Shown: positions 49,094-63,600, counted from the stretch's first letter. The stretch is DNA of 64,000 nucleotides from Terebella lapidaria (GCA_949152475.1 OX424570.1:8606181-8670180), one strand, 5' to 3'. Program-made: numbers and translations. Notes: generated from the sequence alone by a model not told the origin.

Positions 49094-52000
49094 CACATGA
49101 TATGATGGAAGTCCACGATATAACATGGAATCAAGTTACTTGGAAGTCACTCACAGTGTGAGTGTTAGGATTATCCCATGTGAATAAAGCACTTTGTTCG
49201 AGTTGTGATAGTCCCTAAGTGTTAAAGTTTACCGAATCTCAACCTAGATGTTGAAAAAGGTGACTGGTTTAACACACAATATATATTTGTTTTGAATGAC
49301 AATAGATGCTCGTATCCTAAACCGGAAACCCTACAAAGCATACATGTATGCTTATATTTTTCAATAATACCATCCGTTCAATAAACTTTCGGCCCAAGTA
49401 TCATATCATGCGCCTTCCTCTATATTCAGTAAGGATTTAAAAGGTGCGAGACGGATTAAATGGTATGTTTTCAGTGGACGAGTAGTATTAAGGAGCAGTG
49501 TATGGTACTTGGGCCAAAGTGTCTTACATGCTTGTCAACTATTTTTGAGGAATCAGATGTGTGCCATTTCCACAATTAAATATTTCGTTGTACTTGGGAT
49601 TGAGATGGAAGTGGTGAAAATTATAGAGTTTGATCTTAATATACATATGGTATAAAAATGTAATATCTCATTTTACTGACCAATTTTATGGTGACCTCCG
49701 ACAATGATTAGTAGAATAGAATTACATCAGGGCATGCAGGAATACTGGGAATATAATGAAATATCCTTATGTTTCTTAAATTATATTCCTTGCGCGGCAT
49801 TCCTAGTTACCTAAGCCTTGTACACTAGACCACTACCAGTGGATATGCTCAACTTCTGAATTCAAATATTAGTAGATACTATTCCTGGCTATGTCTGCTC
49901 AGCTGACTTCTCCTGAAATTGATGACCTTGGGTGCCCACTGTGAACCACACACGTTTCTCTGTCATAGGATACCGTAGAAGTCAAGACGCATATCCCAGA
50001 GTTTTGCTTGTTAACTGATCCATGATATGGCTTCACGGTCGGATTAAATGCAAATCACCATACGTCTTGCCCTCTGTGATAACATTGTCTGCAACTACTG
50101 TGAGTCTCGTAGATTATCTCTTCTTGTTTGGTTTTGGGCGAGCTGATATCACTCATACGTTTCTGGCCTGTCCAACATAATCCCGCAGAACATCACAAGC
50201 ACATGTAAGGTCGTGTCTTCTTTGTTTCCCGTTAGCGGGCGGGTGAAAATAGCAATTATTTTGAGAAAACAACACAAGCTTCTTGGTCCTTTTTCCCACA
50301 CAAAAAAACACAGTTTTCCCCCTAAAACACTGAACATTGATAATGATCGTGAATGGTTTCAGTTTTGCTGTTTCCCCCCCCCCCCTTTGTTATGTATCTA
50401 TGAAGTACTCAATAGCTTAGCAAATGATCAAATACCTTTTATTTCACATTTTTGGCATGAGGTACTTTGTGCATAAAGATGTTATTCTGATAATGAACGT
50501 CTGTGTTTTTCCCCGTGTTTATTTGTTTTTCCTGGTTGGCTGGTACTTTGCGAAAATAAAGTTGACAGGAAACAAAGAAAAACAATAACATGGCCTAAAG
50601 ATAGCAAACAGGAACAGTACACTGTGAGCCAACAGAAAAGGAAACATGATCTCAGAGCGTTATGGTAAAAATGATTTACAAACGGTATGTGTGGACTCGT
50701 CAGATGTGACCTTGAAGTTCATACTCGACGCTGTCTAAGGTCATTTTCGCCAAACGAGACTGTTTGCAGGTGCGTTAAACTTTGTTATTGGTCCTATTTT
50801 AAGCACCTATTGCTCCTCCTGACGGCAATAGATTTCAGCAGCGACCACTCAATCTTTGATTGGTTGGTGATCCCGTGAAGGTCAAACTGTGGCTCGCTCT
50901 GTCCAAGGTCATTAGTCGGTGACATCTGGAATTGACGAAACTAATGAAGACATGTTTTGAACGGTTACAGCTCGTCAAATTAAAGTTGATGGTGCTCAAT
51001 TTCCATGTATTGCATCATGTTTTCAAGCTATTTTACAAGGAACAACATATGTTTTCACAACCTATGTCAATCTAGTAGCAATGATAAAAGGCAAGTTTGA
51101 TGTTGCCAATATAAATGAAATAACGCATAAATGTTCAAATTAAAGGTGAATACAAAGTACTCAATCAAAAAATAGCTGATAATAGCCTAGATACGTGTAC
51201 TCCTATTTATGAATCAGAGTTTTCTTGTGTAGAACAATTACATGTATATCCATTTTGATATGATCTGATCATATTTGCAAGCTATATTTGACATCGCCTA
51301 CCAATAACCAGCACAATTGTGTTGTGGAATTTGTAGATTCGAATCTGTTCATAAATTTCTTGTTCCGAGTCAGTAATTTCATCGTAATATTTCTTGTTCA
51401 TAGCTGATGTTCGAGTGTCTCATGTTTGACGAACCGGTTGTGATGTAGATGTTCACTCCAAAAGATGTCATTCAGTACAGTAAACATCTTCAATTGATAA
51501 CTCGTCCTTGGAGATGAATGTGCACTTAGTGCAAATAATCGAGTCAGAGAACGGGCGAGATTGCAACTTGAAACGTGTTCCTTTGTTCTGCTCTTTTGTT
51601 TTAGAGCACAAATGAAATTCCCAAGTGATTTTATTGTTTTCATACTGGCACATGGAGCACAGTTCAAATGGTATATCGTGTGCAGATTTCTGCATGGATT
51701 GCTCAACAATGAAGTTAACAAGCAGTCACGAGGACATCAATCAATTTCACATTCACATGAATTTCACATTATGTTTTTTGAAAATTGCTTCCTGTGTCAG
51801 GTGGCAATGTCTGCATGATCTGCATAATTGTTCGCATTTTTGTAGTAAATGTGTGCAAAATCTCAGTATGGTTTGTGACACATCAATTTAAACATATAGG
51901 ACACAGTCAAGATATTGTTTCAATAAAAGGAGATAGAGTTTGTTCTGAACAAGCCACCGGAAGAACAAATCTAAATTTACATAATACATGTATTAATCAT

Positions 52001-55000
52001 TAATATTTTTTACACATCATGTTTTTTTTTTATTTCCGGGCTTCGTTTCTGGTCTGTGGAGCATCCCTCGATTAGCTAAGCTATTGGGTAATCCAATTCA
52101 AATAAACACGCTTAAGCTAAACTGGGCAGAAATACCACGTGGGACTAGGATTTGAAGGATAGCATGAAAAGTGCCCTCAAAGCAAGTTACCATGTTGAGA
52201 TTCGAACCCGGGACTTTTTGGCTTCTAGCCCAGCATGCTAAAAACTGAGCTGTTGTGGCTAATTATAATACAATGTAAGAACCCCTTTCATCATGTTGAT
52301 ATCAGAGTCCATCCGACAAACGTTTTGACATGGCAATTTTGATGAGTTATCCTTCAGGCTCCATGCATATCTGGGATGTACTTTGTCAGCATGTTTAATT
52401 TTTGCAGAAATGGTGTGAAACGAAGCCAATCGAAAGTTACTTTGTGATTCATCCTCGTAGACAAGCAAGCTGCCTATGAACTGTGATCTATTTTTTTGTT
52501 GAATCAGTATTTTAAATATTATTTATTATTTTATTATTATATCTCAGATGTGGTGCATCATAGTCTAAGACAAAATTTATTTTCGGACTCTCAGCCCTGT
52601 ACAAACATGTCTTAAGGACATTTTTCTACCAAGTCGGGTTTTTTTTTTTAATCTCATTTGGCTTTCTGCTGAGTTAGCATTGGGTTTTCTTATAATTCAT
52701 ACCGAAATGTTATGTCTTTTTGAGGGTTTTACGTGTAGTTGACAATAGCTAAATCACAGTCAGGTATACCGCCGAGAAAACTCGAGTTCTGAATTCCATA
52801 TTCGTACATACTACGATTCCCGTTTGTGTCTGCTTGGAATACCTGAATCGGATGACCTTGTGAGCCCGACGTGAACCACAGACCTCGTTCTGTCAGAAGA
52901 TCAAAGAAATCAAGTGATAGAATCAAGGAAAATATCTCAGAATTGTCCTGTGGATTGGATGACGCATGATATGGATTCACTAGGATAGATAACACTGTAT
53001 TGTACACCTTGTCCCCTGTGGTGACATAATGGTCCTGATAATGAAAACCCAAGAATGGAACCTTTTCTCATTGTCATGAATATATATTAACCCTAAATCC
53101 TAACACCATTGCTGACATCTTAGGTTAACACAAAAATGTACACAATTCGATATTGGGACCCGTAATATTATTCGGGCTTCCTCATAGATATTTATTGATG
53201 TATGTCCTTCAATGTATCTAGAAATTTCATCAGCAGTATGGAATGCACATTTTCATCTGAGGAACTGATCAAGTTTTCAAGTCACATATTCCCTAAGAAT
53301 GAAAAAATATTAATACTAGAATGGATTAATAATGAGAGGTCAGATTTGCTGGTAAGCTTGTACACAAATTGACATTGGGATTCCGTAGACCCACATACCA
53401 TCCAATGTATTATTCAGTTTTCCTCAGAGATAAAATGACATTTATTAACGTATGTCCCTCAGTGTATTTGGAAATTCCATGTCGCCCAAAAGCAATATCC
53501 TTTCACTTTCAGGCAATAAATGCGATTTGTCTGCGGACGATGGGCAGAATTCAAAGGTCACCGCTCTGCCTAGAACTGTGTTTTGGGTAGGAAAAAAAAT
53601 TGCGATTTACTCTGATAGCATTCGAAGCAAGAAGTATATATTCCACATTTAGAGTGCAGTATTCCTCGTATTATTACAAATATTACATGGTTATGAATCT
53701 GAGATCCCTTAGTAAAATATTTCTTTTCTTTCACCTTTCAATGGGGGTATTGCGAATACATCGAAGTACAGTTGAAATTGTAAATGGTTGTGAACATGGT
53801 TATGTATTTTTTTGGAGAGGTGGGGAGGGGGGCGTGAGGTTACCGTCGCTATGTTCACCCGAAGTACCTTGTACTGCTCCATAATACTACTCGTTCATTG
53901 AAAACATATAATTCAGTATGTCTCGCACTTTTTCAATCTTTACTGAATACAAAGGAACAAGCAGCACAAATAATTTGGGCAGTGTGTTCCAGAAATCTTT
54001 TGGAATAGTTTCCAATCTCCCATAATTTCTTAAAATTTCACAGTCGAATCTTAGGATAATTTTGAAAGAAAACCTCAAATTATTCAGGAGAGTGCGAGAG
54101 TGCTCTTTTGTTTTTGTCTTTCCAAAGCGTGAAGTTCTGAAAACACTGTTAAAAACTTTGATAATTTTGCAGGAAACCTACCAGCCTGTTTACTCTTATT
54201 AACATTGATGGATAAGACTCCTTACATCTACGTTTTTGATGAGTTTTGATGTTCTATAATCACCTGTTTGTGCGTTTTGGGCATTAGGATTTCCCAATCA
54301 ATGGACGTAAAAAAGAATTGATCTGAAATCAAGTTGATATTTGTTCGAAGTTATATGCATTAATTGCTTTTTTTAAATATTTTGCCAGCATATCAGCCTA
54401 TTTCGCTGATGTACATGGACATAAATGTTTCATATGTATTGTACTAATATTGATATTCCATATACTATGAGTGTAATCGCTGGATTTCGTACAATTTGTA
54501 TATTATTAAGCGACTGCAGCACACACAGCACATCTGAAAAGAGACAAGCATTACCAAATGTTGTATGACTGGTGTCGGATGACCAGGATATTGAACAATA
54601 TTTTCTTGTGCATATCGGTATAATTGTTTAAAAAAATATCCAATCATCCAGCCATTTTAGCAAATTTATCTTGAAATGTAATGCTAAGTACATGCATGAC
54701 ACTAAAAGATACATTTCAAAATAATCCATTTTCTCCATATTCCAAACGATATAATGCACTTATACAATATCTACATGTATATATAAATATTGATTAGAAA
54801 CCATGTTTATGACGCTAGCAGGGAAAAATTATAACTTTACCATCTGTCCAATCTCGTAATTTCCCATGCGTCTGTCAGACAAGGAGCCTGTGATTGCTCT
54901 CAATGTCGGTATGTATACGATCGAGTGTGGTACCGTGTTTAACCTAAGCAATCGACTGATAACAAGGGTACATCAGAACATTACATCTCTTCTGTCATCC

Positions 55001-55870
55001 ATCATTCGAATGAATCCGGAAATCCTCTTCCGGGGACACTCATAAGTATGCACGATATATTTATAAGCATGAGCCCATAGAGTATATGGACACGACCTTG
55101 AGCAGAATGACTTATGCCATGTTTGCTCAAGCCACTCCAACTTGGTCTTCCTGTATTAAATCGTTTGTGTTTTTCTGTACTCGTTGCGTTGTTCAGAAAA
55201 CATTGTGAATTATTCAGATGATAAACGGTAATATTTTTTTTCGTGGCCGGGGGGTTTGTATGCCCTCTCTGTGGTAGTTCGAAAACTGTTAATTAGTCGA
55301 CAACTGAATTCAATCGGTTGATTGATGGTCGTTGCTGATAAAAAAGAGATATCTTGTGAACATTTGGACTAGTGAGTAAAGCAAGGTGCGAAGACAGGTT
55401 GTGATTCGTCATGTCTGAATAATTGTTTCCCATTCGAGATTCCATTTCTGTTTGCCACATTATGTGATCATAGAAGTGTACAACAGCACTGCTATAATAG
55501 TATCAACAGAAGATCCGGAATATGGATCATGCAATGTGTTTACAGACTGAACTGAACTCTGTATATAAATTGTCTAAACGAACAACATCACAAAAAAATA
55601 ACTTCTTCCGAACACACGGGAAATAACCATTCTGCCACAATCCTTGTGTGATCATTTTCATGCTTATCTCTCTTCAATCCGCCATAACCCCGTCCAAACA
55701 CCTGTGACACAGACATTCATATATCCCCTTGCTCTTTCCCACCATGACTACATTATATATTGATGTGTTATTTAGGTCTTTGTCTGGGCTTTGCCAACAT
55801 TTATAATTGGATCACTGCACCCAGGCGAGATGATATAACAAAGTTCATGAGATGTTTTTGAACCCAGCAT
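49094..55870 (+). repeat. Tandem segmental repeat, unit C (with preceding T block)
   Basis: Blocks T (49180-49390), U (49900-50170), a stretch like 17900-18050 (50800-50945), S (51290-51710), W (51930-52700), U' (52815-53050), X (53090-53240), R (53350-53600), Q (54840-55060) and P (55640-55850) follow the order of units A and B. Blocks V and Q' are missing, which points to an internal deletion. It carries no large insertion and is the best empty-site reference. A poly-C tract lies at about 50376-50386. No conserved ORF. Confidence 0.65.
53404..53512 (+). repeat. Conserved core of block R (unit C)
   Basis: Matches the cores in units A and B with few differences. The surrounding frame (53369-53590) shares MTFINVCPSVYLEIPC and a later MGRIQRS with unit B. 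Confidence 0.5.
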
Positions 55871-56329
55871 AATTTTGATGTTGTCTGCGTTGTCTGATGT
55901 TTGTCAAAAACATACGCTATGTTCATACGCTAGTTAAAGGGTGAACCTCGGAAGTGTTACCGATATTTATATCCAGTATACATACCTTAGTGAAAACATC
56001 TCCGTTATAGTTGCACAAAAATTGTCACCCATAACATCATGAAGGTGATTACTTTACTTGTTAGTGAGACGTAGGACTTTTCGTTCGATGGTAATTTAGA
56101 TCCTATTGATTAGAGTGGATCATGATTTTTTTTTATTACCAGAGAAAGATTATTCGGAATGTCGTCAGCACTTGTATCACTGCTTGAATAACGAACAACA
56201 ACTTCATATTTTGTTATAAAATATTTCTAAATGGCAATAGTAATGGTAAAAATATCATTGGTCTTTTTTCCTCGTTGCTGTTTTTTCGCACTGTTTAAAT
56301 ATGTAAGGTTGGCCAGAAGGCGACAACAC

Positions 56330-56861
56330 TATGACTGACAGCTGCCTGTCATCTGTCAGCGACGTCTGGACGTCAGTCGTTTGTCTGCAGGAGGCCGGGG
56401 TCTATAACCCCATCTACATGTAGCTCTAGTTGGGACCCTAGAGAATGTAACGAGTCACAGCTGCATCCCATCGCCTCTCTCTCGCCTCCCTCCCTTGGTC
56501 ACTCAGAGAAAGACGGAGAGAGGGAGAGGAAGCTCACACCTTACCAAGCCACAGCCCTCAGCACACACGAGACCGCTTCCACCCCATCACCCGCCCCGGG
56601 TCCGCACACAGAACCCCCATTCACCTGCACACACCTGCTCCTCTGCAGCCCGGACCGTTCCATCCAGCCCCCTTCACTTTACTCAGACTCCTTCCTCTTC
56701 CTCGTCGCAAGCGCTGCATCGTTCATTCCAGCTTCGCCGCTCGGACTATACGGCTGTGTCATATGTATTAGTAGCGGATCTCTGTGGCCACTGGTATCAC
56801 CATGGTCCTGCGGTAGACCACGCGTGTTGCTAGGGGAAACCTGGCCGGTCACGTTGCTAGG
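56330..56861 (+). promoter_or_regulatory. GC-rich promoter/5' UTR of a host gene
   Basis: Base composition changes sharply to C-rich and CpG-containing sequence, unlike the AT-rich surroundings, and the segmental repeat blocks stop before it. A TATAA word lies at 56403-56407. A C-rich pseudo-ORF here (56495-56833, Pro/Ser/His-rich) has no domain and is better explained as leader sequence. The segment 55871-56329 shows nothing recognisable. Confidence 0.5.
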
Positions 56862-56922
56862 ATGGATACGGGAACGTGGCTTTGGTTGTGCTTGGGTGTG
56901 TTCCTAGGCTTGACAATTCAAG
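56862..56922 (+). CDS. First coding exon of a secreted or membrane host protein (signal peptide)
   Basis: ATG at 56862 opens 20 codons plus one base, followed by the donor AG/GTAGGC. The product begins MDTGTWLWLCLGVF and is a textbook signal peptide core of Trp/Leu/Val/Phe. The intron is phase 1 right after the signal peptide, a frequent arrangement in genes of secreted and receptor proteins. The protein family cannot be told from this exon; the rest of the gene lies downstream and probably beyond the window. Confidence 0.55.
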
Positions 56923-57505
56923 GTAGGCTAGAAGCTTTGACATGTTTTCTTCATTCATGAAGTGGGACAGCTACCTCAGTAACATCTATATTGAGTGGTT
57001 TTCTGGTTATTATGAGGAAAAAGGGGCCGGTATCAGCACATAGGAGCGCACGAACATGAATATAATATTGAAACATCATTAAGCATGTTTCCTTTTTAGA
57101 ACACTATGTGTAAAAATGTGTTTCAAAATATAGGGTCAAATTCTAGGTTGGGGACGTTCAGTGAATTTAAAATGTAGGGTTGACACTTTTCAAACAGTCC
57201 CACATTGTGAGCCAAGGAAGCTACATCGACAGTCAGAGCTCTGATTTAAAATTCTTATCTGTAGAACCAATACAATATTATTGAAATACTAGTGATACAT
57301 GTGGTTTAGGGATTCATAAAGAGAATAAAAAAACAGAAAAATATTTATTAGGAGTATTGTGCCATTAGAATTCGCTTTCTGTGTGTTTGTTCACTGTTGG
57401 TAGACACAAATGCCAATAATACTAAATTCAATATTAGATATTGAATTAATAACACTAATAATCATCCATGATTAATCAATCATTAACACTAATATGGATC
57501 CACAG

Positions 57506-57637
57506 GCATTGGACAGGATCAAGTGCACATTTTAAATCAATCTAGAATTTCTGAAATTGTCGAAAGTATCTGTCGAAATAATTATATTACGAGATCGTGG
57601 AAAGAGCTATTCTCACGTAGTGCATTCATCGACTATG
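57506..57637 (+). CDS. Probable second coding exon of the same host gene
   Basis: An acceptor (GGATCCACAG at 57496-57505) and a donor (ATG/GTAAAT at 57638) bound 132 bases that are open in the frame set by exon 1. It is a symmetric phase-1 exon of 44 codons. The product GIGQDQVHILNQSRISEIVE and onward, with one Cys and polar helices, fits a mature N-terminus after signal cleavage near Gly-Gln. I do not recognise the family. Sequence after the donor is repetitive and matches 59850 and 63440, which lack this exon. Confidence 0.45.
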
Positions 57638-60600
57638 GTAAATATTTTATAAAGGCTACCAGAGATAAATGGGCCGAGCTGGCACCAGAGTGCAGACGGA
57701 AATTCCCTCAGACAACATCACTGGCACTTAATTCTTCATGAAAAAACCTAATTCAATGTCGCGCTCATAGTTGCAGAGGGGGTAATTCTAGTCAAGTCAT
57801 AATTTCTGCATACATTTGATACTATGTTTTTCATGACAATGAACTTTTCTAGCCCTAATCAATTTATGAGCTGACACAAAGTACATTCCAATCCAATATA
57901 TTTAATTGGACGCTAATTGCATCGTGAGTTCATTCACAAATTACTAGTGTTTTACAATTCAGTATGCCGAGATACATGTATGAGGTGGAATAGAAAAAAC
58001 ACATACTTTTAGAATTTGGTTTAAAAAAAATATTATATATACTACATACTAGTATATATGTATATCCTGTTGTTCTGATTCCCCAACGAATTAACTCCCT
58101 TTCAAGAACCACATTCTGTTGGTTCTATTTTAGTCATAAGCCCTGTCACTTGAAGCCGTCCCTTTCCACTATACAAGAATCGTAGATTGGGACGGTCCAT
58201 TTGTCTTGGCCCAGCTGATAACGAATGACTTACACAGCCCATGGGAGGTTTCTAGACTGACCTTGTAAGGTCAGTAATGACAGTTCTCGGCGCGTTTATT
58301 GGTTGGATGGTCGGATACAACATCACAGTGAGCAACCAGCCAGTCAAACAATAGGATACTCATTGTTTGCCATGAAAATATTTAAATGAAATATGCCATC
58401 GCAGATGTCAAACATAAAAGCCTCGAATAAAACGCATGATACTTACAACTTTGTTTCATTTATGTAATGCATTGGATCTACTATGAGAGCAGTTCAAATG
58501 TTGCAACTCTTCTCTCTCACACGGGACATATTGTTGAACAGAATGAATGAGATTGGGAGTACGTGTGTCTAATATTGCCTGCATCATACCGTCCATTCAT
58601 ATCAATGTCTCCATGCCATCCCGTCTTCCAGTGTATTGTTAAGGTAAATGCCACCATCATAGATACCCGGCGCCTTCTTGTGTTATTCCTGAGACGAATC
58701 ATCTAGGCACAATGCCCTTCATCTGGTAGTTGCTGTGGAAACCGCTGATATGTCATAATGTGTGAGAACATGTTTATAACCAGCTTCATCGTTTGCAGTT
58801 TTGGATAGGCGATTATAAAAGTGCATCAGTCATTATGTTTGCACTAAACTTGTTGGATATTGAAGAAACCGTTTATAATCCAGTGGGTTGGGGGCAAGTG
58901 TGCTGGAAAGATGTAGTGAGGCGAATGAAAGGATCTCATATGGTGTTTGGGAAATGTCAAAGATGGAAATTTTTTAAACATTATAGTCCGTTCATATCAC
59001 CGTGAAAAGGGTTTTGCTCCGGATGTGTTCTATTCTGTGATGTCATAAGCATTAATTGCCATATTTTTGAAAACGCAGAAATATGTTTCACCTCGAAAAT
59101 GATGTTACTCGTTATGTTTTTGAATTATTGTGGGGGTAATTGTCCGACTTCAGTTGGAACTTTTGATAACCTCTGAAAACAAAACAGCTTCAGAAATATG
59201 CTTATAGTTCTGCATCAGTATTCACATGATGGATTATGCTCATTCGCATAATATGTTCCATTTGTGCTTAGTGTCATTCAATATTCTATAGACATATCAC
59301 AGTTGGAGTCGAGTCCGACAAATAATAATATGATAATAATGATAACATTACATAATACAACTATAATTGTCTGATCTTGATCAACATTATATCACTGTCT
59401 CGAACTTTCCACTCACTCATTTCAGATGCGAAATAAATTCCTGATATTTACAAAGACCCACATCAGGGCACATATTTGATATGTACATACTGTTGACACT
59501 GTTAAAGGTTAAACATTGAATAAAATATGATAGTTCATTCAACATTCAAAAATTTGACACTAAAGTCTTTTCCCCACCGAATTGTCGAGGTGTTAAGTCA
59601 TTGCGAATGAAAAACAATGGTATTACTAAGTATGTAGCAGGTCTTGCCAAAACTGATCAATCTAGGAAGTATATTCCCGTTTATGTAGGAATTATATTTG
59701 TTCAATTGTCAGTCGTCATCAAATACATTGGGTTTAACATTCACTGATTGAGGCAAAAGTTGAAATAACGTCCATGTCTACAACTGTCTCACTTCGATGC
59801 CCAGCTCATGATGAGAGCTGTTCTGGTGCAGTATATTCAGCCACTCTTGTAAATATTTTATTAAGGCTACGCAAGATAAATGGATCAAGCTGGCATAAAT
59901 GTGCAGCCGGAAATTCCCTCAGACGACATCACTCGGAACAATAATTCTCCATGAATAATCTCGTTAAATGTTCTATTCAAGTACTAAGTTCAGATAAAAA
60001 AAATATTTTGTTACCAATCTCCAACAGAACTAGTCCTATCAAATTTATGAGCTGACATCAAACTACTTTTATGCCAATAATTTCAATTGGCTGAAATCAC
60101 AAGAATATATCTTTATAACACAATTACCGTAATATTAGAATATCTTGTCATGTTGAATCCAAAACCGCTATCATTCAGTTGACTTCAGTAAATTGAATTT
60201 CAGTCGAGAAACCTTATTTGGTTCAATTCTATTCCATTAGGAAGCCACAATACATCACCGGTACCCTATTTGTTTCTCCGCATTGGGAACCAGCCATCAC
60301 CAAAAGGGAATCATATATCAGGGACTGGTGGGCTCCAACAGTCCATTTGTCTTGGCTCAGCTAATGCTGAGCATTTCACAGCCCCATGGGCGGTTTCTAG
60401 ACTGTCCTTCATCCTGTGATGATGGAGCTCCGGGCCGATTGATCAGCTGGATCTTCTGATACAACATCCCATTGACCGATCAGCGAGTCGAACAATAGCA
60501 TACTGATGTCCCATTCTTGGACATGAAGATACTTCAGTGAAATACAAAATCGCATATTTAAGTAAAACATGTAAGCATGTTATAAAACACGTGCTACTTA

Positions 60601-63600
60601 CAAGTATAATCCATTTACGTAATGCATTGGATATATTGTACTGTTGTATATTACGAGGGGAGTCAAATCTAGTTACTCCGTACCTATTCCATAATTTACA
60701 TAACATATTATTGAATCCATAGTAGGAGAAGAGTGTACATTTCTCTAACAATGTCAGCATCATACCGTCCATTTATAATAATGTTTCCCCCGGAGACCAT
60801 TATCCCGGTCGGTCGCTCGATGTATTGCTATTGTAAATGCCACCACCAAGGATGCCCAATGTCTTCTAGTGACAACCGTGAGAGGAATCATCTACGTGTG
60901 TGCGCAAATTCCCTTCTTCATGTTGTGGACTGCTATATAACATGTATAAACTGATGTTATGTTGTAGCGCATCATAACAAATCGCAGCGAGTCGCTCAGC
61001 GAAGTTCGCATTGTCGTTAGGATTTTTGAAAAGGTGGCCAATAATTTTGGACAGTCATCGAACTTCAATTGGACAGTTCACATTGCCGTCCTTGAAAAGT
61101 TGGAAAACCCTCCAATACCATTTACTACATTTCGTAATTTTTCAGCACGATTTTCCTGTTTTGTGTTTTTGTGTATAAATAAGAACACAAATATTTCATC
61201 ATCATACTTATATATTTCTGGTAATATAAAGCACAATAACGGGATGGGTTTGGGATTGGGGATTCTGAAATGAGATGGCGTATCACTCGGAACCATAAAA
61301 ATACGAACTAATTGATGTGGAATCAATACCCAGTAATAAGTATTCCGAACGAACCAAACATGGTCCGTTATCCAATCTCATAGTCCGGGGACAGAAAGTC
61401 ATATCAGGCATACGAAGTGAGAGAATACAAAAATCAGGCATACAAAATTCATCACGAATGTGAAAAAAACGGTAACTGTTAGACGAACAATTATATATAT
61501 CAATATAATGTAATTCATGTTGCATTATCTCAAATTCATATACACATGAACACACTTGCTAAAAGGATATACTGGTATCATATACCTTTCAGCTAATTAT
61601 TTGTGTTATAGTACCAAGATAGATACCAACATCTTATGCTAGCTACAATAAAAAATTGTCTGCTAGATTTATGGTCATCTGCCAGCTGTTTCTGGTGATA
61701 GCTGACATCTCTGGAGAGTAATGAACCCGATAGGATAGCGTGAGGCTAGTGGGTTTGTTGCAAGTGTGCTCGGGAGATGTTTTGGGAAGTGAGGCGAATG
61801 AAGGGATCTCATGTGTTGTTAGGGAAACGTCAAAGGTGTATCTCCTGAATAATTTTACTCCATTAATATAATATAAAAGTTCATATCACCGTGAAAATTT
61901 GCTATTCTCTGGATGCAATATATTCTGTGGAGATGGTAAAAAAATATATAATTTCCACATTATTCTGTGAACAACGAAATGGGGGACACGGTGATTTTGT
62001 CCCCACAACATTATGTTACTTGGTATGTTTAGAAACATTAGAAAAGTCTAGAAACATTATTATGTTTCCCTCCGATGTCCACCAGATATATTACGTCTGC
62101 CCCTATGTTCCCTATGCTCAGTATATCTGATCCTACATCATGTCATCCAATATTCTGATAGGTATATCACGTCTGGTGTCCAATAGAGAATTAGTCTTTT
62201 AACTATTTATTTGTGTTGGAATAAAATATCGTCTGATGAATTTATGGTCATCTGCCAGCTGTTTCTGGTGATAGCTGACATCTCTGGAGAGTAATGAACC
62301 CGATAGTATAGCTTGAGGGTAGTGGGTTTGTTGCAAGTGTGCTGGGGAGATGTTTTGGGAAGTGAGGCGAATGATGTGATCTCATGTGGTGTTAGGGAAA
62401 TGTCAAAGGTGTTTCTCTTGAATAATATTACTCCATTAATATAATATAAAAGCGCATATCACCGTGAAAATATGCTATTCTCTGGATGCATTATATTCTG
62501 TGGAGGTGGTCAAAAATATTAAATAATATTCATATAGTGCTGTGAACAATGATATGGGGGACATGGTGTTTTTGTCCCCACGAATTTCTCTTACTTGGTA
62601 TGTTTAGAAACAGAAAGTCTAGAAACATTATTATGTTTCCCTCCTATGTCCACAAAATATATTACGTCTGCCCCTATGCTCCCTATGCTCAGTATATCTG
62701 ATCCTACATCATGTCATCCAATATTCTGCAGGTATATCACATCTGGTGTCCAATAGAGAATTAGTCTGGTTCGTTTTTTCCTCATTAAGAATTACCATAG
62801 CTACTACATGATACCTCCAGGACACTCCACCAGAACAATTTATATTCTCCATGATATGGCAAGGGATTAACACTACCAGGTTTCATTATAATATCGTTCC
62901 ATTTCAGCAAATAGAGTTAACTGAGTTTGAAACATATTTCCTATTTCACAGTGCAAATAATGAACCAGTGTTGAGATGTATGATTGGGGTACCTTGATTT
63001 CCTTGATGCACAGGAGTTTGAAGCATGATTTTATGTTTGTCATCTCAGAACCAAAACAAGTGTCTTATTTCATTCACATGCATGAAATATTGCTATGGAG
63101 AAATATTCGCATCTTGACTTGCACTGGTCGTGTACAGTGTATATCGTTTTGAAATTGTTACGGGTTGAAGATTGAAATGAATGGCTAAGACTAATATAAA
63201 AAATAACGGGGTTTTTTTGTCACACATTCATAGGACCATATATCACCAAGTATGGAAATCAATGACGTTGACTAGGTTGAGGTAGGTTTTCGACAATGAA
63301 AACGATTGAAGTGGGAATTATATATATATGTTGTTCATTTGCAGTGGTCCTAGAGTACATCGCTTGAGCATCACTGGTTGATATAAAAGGATTGGAATGA
63401 ATGTTATGTCTACGATTGTCTCACTTCGATGCTTCGCATGTATCCACTCTAATAAAAACTACACGAGATAAATGGATCAAAACGACTGTACTGTTTAGCA
63501 GGAAACTCCCTCGGAGACCATCACAGGGCACAGTAATAATGCCTTATGAATACGATCGTAAAATGTTCCATTCAGGTAATAATTTCTGCAAAACAGCAAC

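Noticed and set aside
56495-56833. 112-codon Pro/Ser/His-rich ORF as a protein
   Set aside because: C-rich leader sequence upstream of a better signal-peptide ATG; no domain, and the reading frame reflects base composition.
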